Below are positions 60,264 to 64,000 of a DNA stretch of 64,000 nucleotides, piece after piece. Position 1 is the first letter of the stretch, and the number at the start of each line of letters is the position of its first letter. The stretch covers positions 496,001 through 560,000 of the forward strand of contig CABJAJ010000001.1 in NCBI GenBank assembly GCA_902363575.1, read 5' to 3'. Under the pieces are notes generated by a model that saw only the letters and a list, made by a program, of their open reading frames with translations, searched no databases and was not told where the DNA came from. The DNA is from Rikenellaceae bacterium (lineage in GTDB: Bacteria; Bacteroidota; Bacteroidia; Bacteroidales; Rikenellaceae). A program made the position numbers and the translations under genes.

Positions 60264-62009
60264 CTATCTCCCGACGCATCCCCGCTGGAGGATGCCCGGG
60301 GACTTCGCGCGCGTTTCCCGCTTTTCGGGCAGCTCGACGGGTGCCGGTCGATGATCGACGGGAGCTCCTCCGGTGCAGGCCGGGGCCTTCTGTCCCGCTC
60401 CGGCAGCCGGTTGGCCGAAGAACAGGATTTCGGGGACGGTGGCGTCTGCGTCGGTTTCGGCGGCGCATCGGACGGATCGGGACTGCGGATTTACGAAGCT
60501 GCCCATATCGGAAACCCCATCCTTGGAAAATGGAATCTCGTCCTTCCACAGCGGCCCCCGGTTGCCGTTATCATCGACGGCGAACCCGCAAGCGAGTTCT
60601 TTGAAGTCATACCAGGTGAAAAAGATCATTCTCTTACCGGAAATGCCGAAATTCAGCAACCAGTTCCGCACATAGTCGTCGGAGGACCCTTCAAATATTT
60701 GCGGATCGTTTACGGTGTAATAATATTCCGGCGAGTCGCTGATCGCTGTTGCGATGAACATGACTTCATAACCCGATTCGTGGTAATGTTCCCACTCCGG
60801 ATACAATGCAGCTACCTCGGCGACGTCGTAATATGCATATTCCAGACGGAACGTCGCGGTGCCTTCTTCTGCAACAAGCGTCTTGAAATCGTTGCGGAAC
60901 AGCTCCGTCGTGACCGTGCCGGCCAAATATCCGAAAGCATACACGGTATATTCCGTCTGCGATTCCAGTTGCAGCTCTTGCCAGAATGGACCGGTGAGCG
61001 TGGAGGGGTTGGCGGCGATTACATATTCCATGATCTGTTCGTCCGTCATGCCTTCGATTGCGGATGATTTGACGACCCCCGCCACATACGTGTCCTCGTT
61101 GGAGGGTTTGACCGTGATGCGGGCCGATGTCGCCGTGATGTTGGAAACGACTATGGCGATTTCGTTGTCCGAGGCGACCACCGTTCCGGTGGTCACTTCG
61201 GCGGTGGAGGGTTCCGAGCAGACCTCGGCCTGGTCATTGACGGCGTAGGCGCATGCGATATAGTCGGTTTCGGGTTTCAGCTCCAACCGGAACCGACCCG
61301 TACCGCGGCTGCAAACACTCTGTAACACATCATCCAGCGTATAATAATACACAGCTTGATAGTACGATACGACCTCGGCGAAATAGTCGTGGCAGACGTC
61401 GAAAAGCGACGCTTCGGGTTCGAGGGCCGACGCTTCGATCAGGGTAAAGTAATAGGGGCCGTGATAGCCTTCGGGGGTGATGGTCAGTTCCACGATGGGC
61501 CCGTAAGCCTTGGCTTCGACGCCGAAAGAGGCCTCGACCATTTCCAGGTCCGGCGAGCGGAACTCGCAGTAGCAGATATCCGTTAGCCGCTCTTCGGTTT
61601 GGGGATCGATCCCGTAAACATACACGACGTAATCGGTGCTGCCGGTTACGTCGGTGTATGCCCAGTCGATCAGGTCGCCCGTCAGCAGGAAGTCCGACAG
61701 ATCGCCGCCGTAGTCGGATATATAATTCGCGATGTATTCCATGTCGCTGTCGAACAGGGCTTCGTCCGTATCCAGGCCGTTTTCGTCCAGGAACTCCTGC
61801 TTTGCGACGAAGGAGATGTAGCTCATCTGCTTGTCCTGGGGTTTGATGGTGATGTTGGCGGAGGTCCGGGTGATATTGCGTACGGAGAGGTCGAAAGCGG
61901 GCGCCGCGGGCTCGTCGTCTTTACGGGGAGAATCCGTATCGTTCGAGCAGCCTGCGGACAGGGCGATCAGAAGAATCGAAAGCAGCGGAAATAGGCGTAT
62001 TGATTTCAT
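60264..62009 (-). CDS. Fn3-like surface lipoprotein
   Basis: A 581-aa lipoprotein (lipobox LSAGC, Cys21) with repeated ~130-residue beta units, each opening with an S-NIT-TSA-ITI/VKP pattern (SVRNITRTSANITIKPQDKQMSYISFV; VVSNITATSARITVKPSNEDTYVAGVV) and including ETDYIACAYAVND/QTEYTVYAFGYLAG, which is Fn3-like. A Pro/Ala-rich tail ends the protein. Similar in style to the gene at 22582-24767. It is likely surface exposed; the function is unknown. A promoter-like box lies ~350 bases upstream beyond a structured leader. Confidence 0.82.
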   Translation of the reverse strand: MKSIRLFPLLSILLIALSAGCSNDTDSPRKDDEPAAPAFDLSVRNITRTSANITIKPQDKQMSYISFVAKQEFLDENGLDTDEALFDSDMEYIANYISDYGGDLSDFLLTGDLIDWAYTDVTGSTDYVVYVYGIDPQTEERLTDICYCEFRSPDLEMVEASFGVEAKAYGPIVELTITPEGYHGPYYFTLIEASALEPEASLFDVCHDYFAEVVSYYQAVYYYTLDDVLQSVCSRGTGRFRLELKPETDYIACAYAVNDQAEVCSEPSTAEVTTGTVVASDNEIAIVVSNITATSARITVKPSNEDTYVAGVVKSSAIEGMTDEQIMEYVIAANPSTLTGPFWQELQLESQTEYTVYAFGYLAGTVTTELFRNDFKTLVAEEGTATFRLEYAYYDVAEVAALYPEWEHYHESGYEVMFIATAISDSPEYYYTVNDPQIFEGSSDDYVRNWLLNFGISGKRMIFFTWYDFKELACGFAVDDNGNRGPLWKDEIPFSKDGVSDMGSFVNPQSRSVRCAAETDADATVPEILFFGQPAAGAGQKAPACTGGAPVDHRPAPVELPEKRETRAKSPGILQRGCVGR

Positions 62010-62208
62010 TGTTTTGATTTGAGTAGTCATAGGTTGTTTGTGTCCGGATTTTAGTCCGGAGCGGTTTTTGTTGCATTTGTTACGATGGTGAAGTGCATGC
62101 CCTGATAAGCACGGCGTAACCTTCGCAGGAGGACTGTGCGCACACGGATAGCGTTCCGCGAAAAGCGGTTGTCCGATGGATACCCGGGTCGAAGGCTTAT
62201 GCCCCCGG

Positions 62209-62369
62209 TTATCGTCTATGCGGGAATGTCGGTGTGGTAGGTATTGTTGGGGGGGGTAAAATTCTTTGCATGAACATATTAACCGGGATTTTGGCGCCGT
62301 TCTTTTTCTTTGCGACGCCGGCAGGTAAGCCGGTAATGGTGCCTGATATGTTCATATGGTACAAATATA
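62209..62369 (-). promoter_or_regulatory. promoter and structured leader of the Fn3-like lipoprotein gene
   Basis: On the minus strand a -7 box TATATTTG (62362-62369) is followed at the expected transcription start by ATGAACATAT, whose perfect 10-base inverted copy ATATGTTCAT lies at 62270-62279 in minus-strand terms (plus coordinates 62346-62355 and 62270-62279). From ATG 62355 an open frame of 48 codons runs to 62209 (begins MNISGTITGLPAG). A G8 run is at 62249-62256. The main gene starts at 62009, so the leader is ~345 bases. The small frame is uncertain. Confidence 0.45.
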
Positions 62370-62403
62370 GGAAAAATTATTTTCACAAAAAAAGCGAAAA
62401 TTT

Positions 62404-62433
62404 TTTGCAGGAACGATATTTTGCCTATATTTG
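62404..62433 (+). promoter_or_regulatory. promoter of tRNA-Asn
   Basis: TTTG (62404-62407), 18 bases, TATATTTG (62426-62433), 30 bases before the tRNA. Confidence 0.65.
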
Positions 62434-62463
62434 CACCACGAAAACGGGGAAACCGGTTTTGAA

Positions 62464-62537
62464 GCCTGAATAGCTCAGTTGGTTAGAGCACATGACTGTT
62501 AATCATGGGGTCCTAGGTTCAAGTCCTTGTTCAGGCG
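62464..62537 (+). tRNA. tRNA-Asn (GTT)
   Basis: Cloverleaf with acceptor GCCTGAA/TTCAGGC, D arm GCTCAGTTGGTTAGAGC, anticodon loop CTGTTAA (GTT), T arm with GGTTCAAGTCC, discriminator G. No encoded CCA. Confidence 0.95.
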
Positions 62538-62609
62538 CAGATGCGCGAGGGTTGCGTAAGGTTCTTTCAAGATGCGGCGGTAATTTCCGGTAAAAATTCC
62601 GGTCAGGAA

Positions 62610-62640
62610 TTTGGCGATCCGGAAAATTGAATTACCTTTG
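62610..62640 (+). promoter_or_regulatory. promoter of tRNA-Val
   Basis: TTTG (62610-62613), 19 bases, TACCTTTG (62633-62640). Confidence 0.75.
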
Positions 62641-62661
62641 CAGTCCCGAGCCATTTTTAAT

Positions 62662-62736
62662 GGGAGCTTAGCTCAGCTGGTTCAGAGCGTCTGCCTTACA
62701 AGCAGAGGGTCGGGGGTTCGAATCCCTCAGCTCCCA
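62662..62736 (+). tRNA. tRNA-Val (TAC)
   Basis: Acceptor GGGAGCT/AGCTCCC, anticodon stem TCTGC/GCAGA with loop CTTACAA (TAC), T arm GGGGGTTCGAATCCCTC, discriminator A. Confidence 0.95.
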
Positions 62737-62748
62737 CAACCGAACAAC

Positions 62749-62779
62749 AACCGCTTACGGTAACGCAGGCGGTTTTTTT
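62749..62779 (+). terminator. terminator after tRNA-Val (TAC)
   Basis: AACCGC (62749-62754) pairs with GCGGTT (62769-62774), followed by TTTTT. It lies between the two Val-type tRNAs, so each may be transcribed separately. Confidence 0.8.
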
Positions 62780-62784
62780 ATGAC

Positions 62785-62859
62785 GGGAGCATAGCTCAGT
62801 TGGTTTAGAGCGCCTGCTCGACAAGCAGGAGGTCTGCGGTTCAAATCCGCATGTTCCCA
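62785..62859 (+). tRNA. tRNA-Val-like (GAC) with C33
   Basis: Acceptor GGGAGCA/TGTTCCC, D arm GCTCAGTTGGTTTAGAGC, anticodon stem CCTGC/GCAGG with loop TCGACAA, so the anticodon is GAC (Val), T arm TGCGGTTCAAATCCGCA, discriminator A. Position 33 is C rather than the near-universal U. It is a close paralogue of tRNA-Val (TAC) just upstream. Confidence 0.85.
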
Positions 62860-62871
62860 CTCCCTGAACCG

Positions 62872-62903
62872 AACGACCTGCCAAAACGCGGGTCGTTTTT
62901 TTG
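62872..62903 (+). terminator. terminator after the Val (GAC)-like tRNA
   Basis: AACGACC (62872-62878) pairs with GGTCGTT (62891-62897), then a T run. Confidence 0.85.
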
Positions 62904-62913
62904 TTGGCGGCTG

Positions 62914-62972
62914 TTCGTTGTCCGCTTCTCTGTTTTTTTCCGATTGTCCGGGAGATTGTTCCGATTGTCCGG
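62914..62972 (+). repeat. direct repeats of TTCCGATTGTCCGG
   Basis: Two identical 14-base copies at 62938-62951 and 62959-62972, 21 bases apart, and a diverged third (TTCGTTGTCCGC) at 62914-62925. They lie past the tRNA terminator, in a gene-free stretch (62860-63451) before the next gene. Confidence 0.75.
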
Positions 62973-63085
62973 ATTTGCCATAAAAAATTGATAGTCAAAA
63001 TACTATATTGAAATTCCGGGGCTCGCCCCGGTCGCTTGATGGCCGGTTATCCGGGGCCGGAAGCGTCCGTAAAAGCCGTCTGTCA

Positions 63086-63182
63086 TCGGAAAATTTCCGA
63101 CACAGGCCTGAAAAACAGGGCGGATCGTTTGTTTTCTCGCAAAGAATCCATATATTTGTAAATACAATCGTTATCGTATTTA
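63086..63182 (+). promoter_or_regulatory. promoter with palindromes upstream of the DUF3575-like gene
   Basis: TTTG (63128-63131), 19 bases, TATATTTG (63151-63158) is an excellent promoter. Upstream lies the 15-base palindrome TCGGAAAATTTCCGA (63086-63100); at the transcription start lies TAAATAC-N10-GTATTTA (63159-63182). The leader to 63452 is ~290 bases and contains a C9 run (63309-63317). Confidence 0.65.
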
Positions 63183-63308
63183 TGCTTGTGGCGAGACCAT
63201 CCCTTTCTGTTCGCTCCGTGTCAGACCTCCGGTCGGATCGTAGCCGGATGATTCCTGCCGTTGCATCCGCATATAATAAGCGGTATGGCATAAGTCGGAT
63301 CCCGAAAT

Positions 63309-63317
63309 CCCCCCCCC
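63309..63317 (+). repeat. homopolymer C9 in a leader
   Basis: Nine C between the promoter and the DUF3575-like gene start. It lies in non-coding sequence, so a length change could affect expression but not the frame. Confidence 0.8.
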
Positions 63318-63451
63318 GAAAAATCAGCCTCTAACGGGGTATACCCCTTTTTCGGCATGTTGCGCGAATGACCTTTTGTCGGGTTGCTCGTGCGTTTTGT
63401 CGTGCGTATATCTTTCCGCCGACGTGATCCCGGACATTAAACACGCTACCT

Positions 63452-64000
63452 ATGAATAAACCGCTGACCTTGATTCTCGCCTCCCTGTGCGTGCCGCTCC
63501 TGCTTTTCGGGCAGCCCTCAGAGCGCACCCCGCAGCCGGATGCGACAGATTATGTTTTCCGGTTCGTACCGGGGAAGGATATGTTCTATGTCCCCTGGGG
63601 CGGGAATGCCGCCTCGCTCGAAGCCCTCTTGTCCGCGGTGTCCGGGTATATGGAACCGTTGCGCAACGGCGAGCGCTACATCTGCGTAAGCAGCTACGGA
63701 GCGACGGCGAATGATACGCTGACGTCGGCTCGCATGGCCTACCTGCGCTGCCAGCGCGTGAAATCCGAACTCATCCTGCGCGGGGATATCGCGGAGTCCA
63801 TGTTCGTCACCGACCGTGCTATCGTCGCGCCCTATGACGGCCTGCGCAACGTCGTGGTCGTAACCTTCCCCGCTTCGGTGGAGCAAGTTGCCGCGATCGC
63901 CGGCGAGGAGGCCGCCGCACGGGTGGAAGCTTACAACCGGGAGATTTCGGGCGAGGCAGAAGCGGAACGTCTTGCCGCCGAACGGGCCGAACAGGCTGCG
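63452..64000 (+). CDS. fimbria-locus-type exported protein, DUF3575-like (3' end missing)
   Basis: The first 183 codons of a protein running off the window. A signal peptide (~1-20, ends LLFGQ) precedes FRFVPGKDMFYVPWGGNAASLEALLSAVSGYMEPLRNGERYICVSSYGATANDTLTSARMAYLRCQRVKSELIL, an OmpA-like block like the N-terminal part of DUF3575 proteins found in Bacteroidales fimbrial (Mfa/Fim) loci. The last visible part is an Ala/Glu-rich coiled region (GEAEAERLAAERAEQAA). Whether the rest is a fimbrial cluster is not visible. Confidence 0.7.
   Translation, partial: MNKPLTLILASLCVPLLLFGQPSERTPQPDATDYVFRFVPGKDMFYVPWGGNAASLEALLSAVSGYMEPLRNGERYICVSSYGATANDTLTSARMAYLRCQRVKSELILRGDIAESMFVTDRAIVAPYDGLRNVVVVTFPASVEQVAAIAGEEAAARVEAYNREISGEAEAERLAAERAEQAA

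Noticed and set aside
62234..62473. A 79-codon plus-strand frame running into tRNA-Asn
   Set aside because: It begins with GTG in a G-rich run, overlaps a tRNA and its promoter, and lacks any motif.
63086..63182. Invertible promoter flanked by recombinase sites
   Set aside because: The palindromes are short and differ from each other; no matching long inverted repeats flank the promoter and no invertase is in view.
63008..63334. A 108-codon plus-strand frame before the DUF3575-like gene
   Set aside because: It spans a strong promoter and two palindromes and has no protein-like features.

Overview
The window looks like a chromosomal stretch from a Bacteroidales gut anaerobe, most like Alistipes (Rikenellaceae); this is inferred, not tested. 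The reasons are GC-rich coding DNA, repeated Bacteroidota-type promoters (TTTG-like box, 19-20 bases, TAnnTTTG), starts chosen without Shine-Dalgarno sequences, many signal-peptidase-II lipoproteins, a TonB receptor with a carboxypeptidase-regulatory-like N-terminal domain, Bacteroidota-only families (DUF4837, DUF4254, DUF4435, the TG-NIYETV-type RNA polymerase omega), and anaerobe genes (tryptophanase, NfnAB-like transhydrogenase, rubredoxin). No insertion sequence, prophage, CRISPR array or rRNA operon was seen.

Layout. 0-1.5 kb: start of an RND multidrug efflux operon (minus strand) with a 19-bp operator-like palindrome. 1.7-5.8 kb: a lipoprotein made of two EF-hand/leucine-rich modules, and a membrane-bound TPR-AraC regulator whose likely sites (21-bp-spaced direct repeats) lie in the lipoprotein promoter. 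5.9-8.2 kb: tRNA-His and groES-groEL. 8.3-9.6 kb: an MINPP-type histidine phosphatase lipoprotein. 9.7-13.8 kb: bamD-rpoZ-coaBC-recN. 14.3-21.2 kb: asd, PBP1A, a 990-aa zincin/propeller/barrel protein and a SUI1 factor. 21.2-30.1 kb: a DUF4435 protein, a lipoprotein whose frame breaks at a G9 run, aspartokinase, prolyl oligopeptidase, dapD, birA. 30.2-33 kb: a divergent HxlR/DJ-1 pair, a gene-loss scar, gcvH-mdh. 33-36.4 kb: TonB receptor with a small Cys/His protein, then greA. 36.5-41.9 kb: two cardiolipin synthases around an outer-membrane barrel gene, DUF4837, a polysaccharide deacetylase. 42-44.5 kb: ubiX, efp, menA. 45-47.3 kb: tnaA, then rubredoxin-SOD. 47.4-53.4 kb: a six-gene minus-strand operon (LysM glucosaminidase, unknown protein, DPP4, alkA, ogt, esterase). 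53.5-56 kb: DUF4254, GT9 glycosyltransferase, two-repeat lipoprotein. 56-60 kb: a lipoprotein, and the DUF1573-NfnA-NfnB operon. 60-62.4 kb: an Fn3-like lipoprotein with a long structured leader. 62.4-62.9 kb: tRNA-Asn, tRNA-Val(TAC) and a Val(GAC)-like tRNA. 63.4 kb to the end: start of a fimbria-locus-type (DUF3575-like) protein.

How the genes fit together. Most of the content is core metabolism and envelope biology: diaminopimelate/lysine supply (lysC, asd, dapD) feeds peptidoglycan made by PBP1A and remodelled by the glucosaminidase; BamD and the cardiolipin synthases serve the outer membrane; MenA and the NfnAB-like complex serve anaerobic electron flow. Protein and peptide use is prominent (prolyl oligopeptidase, DPP4, surface zincin, tryptophanase). 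The most unusual signals are regulatory or switch-like: the AraC-type direct repeats, two homopolymer runs that can change the protein product (G9 in a lipoprotein signal peptide, A10 between the two CoaBC domains), palindromes at several promoters, and a C33 tRNA.
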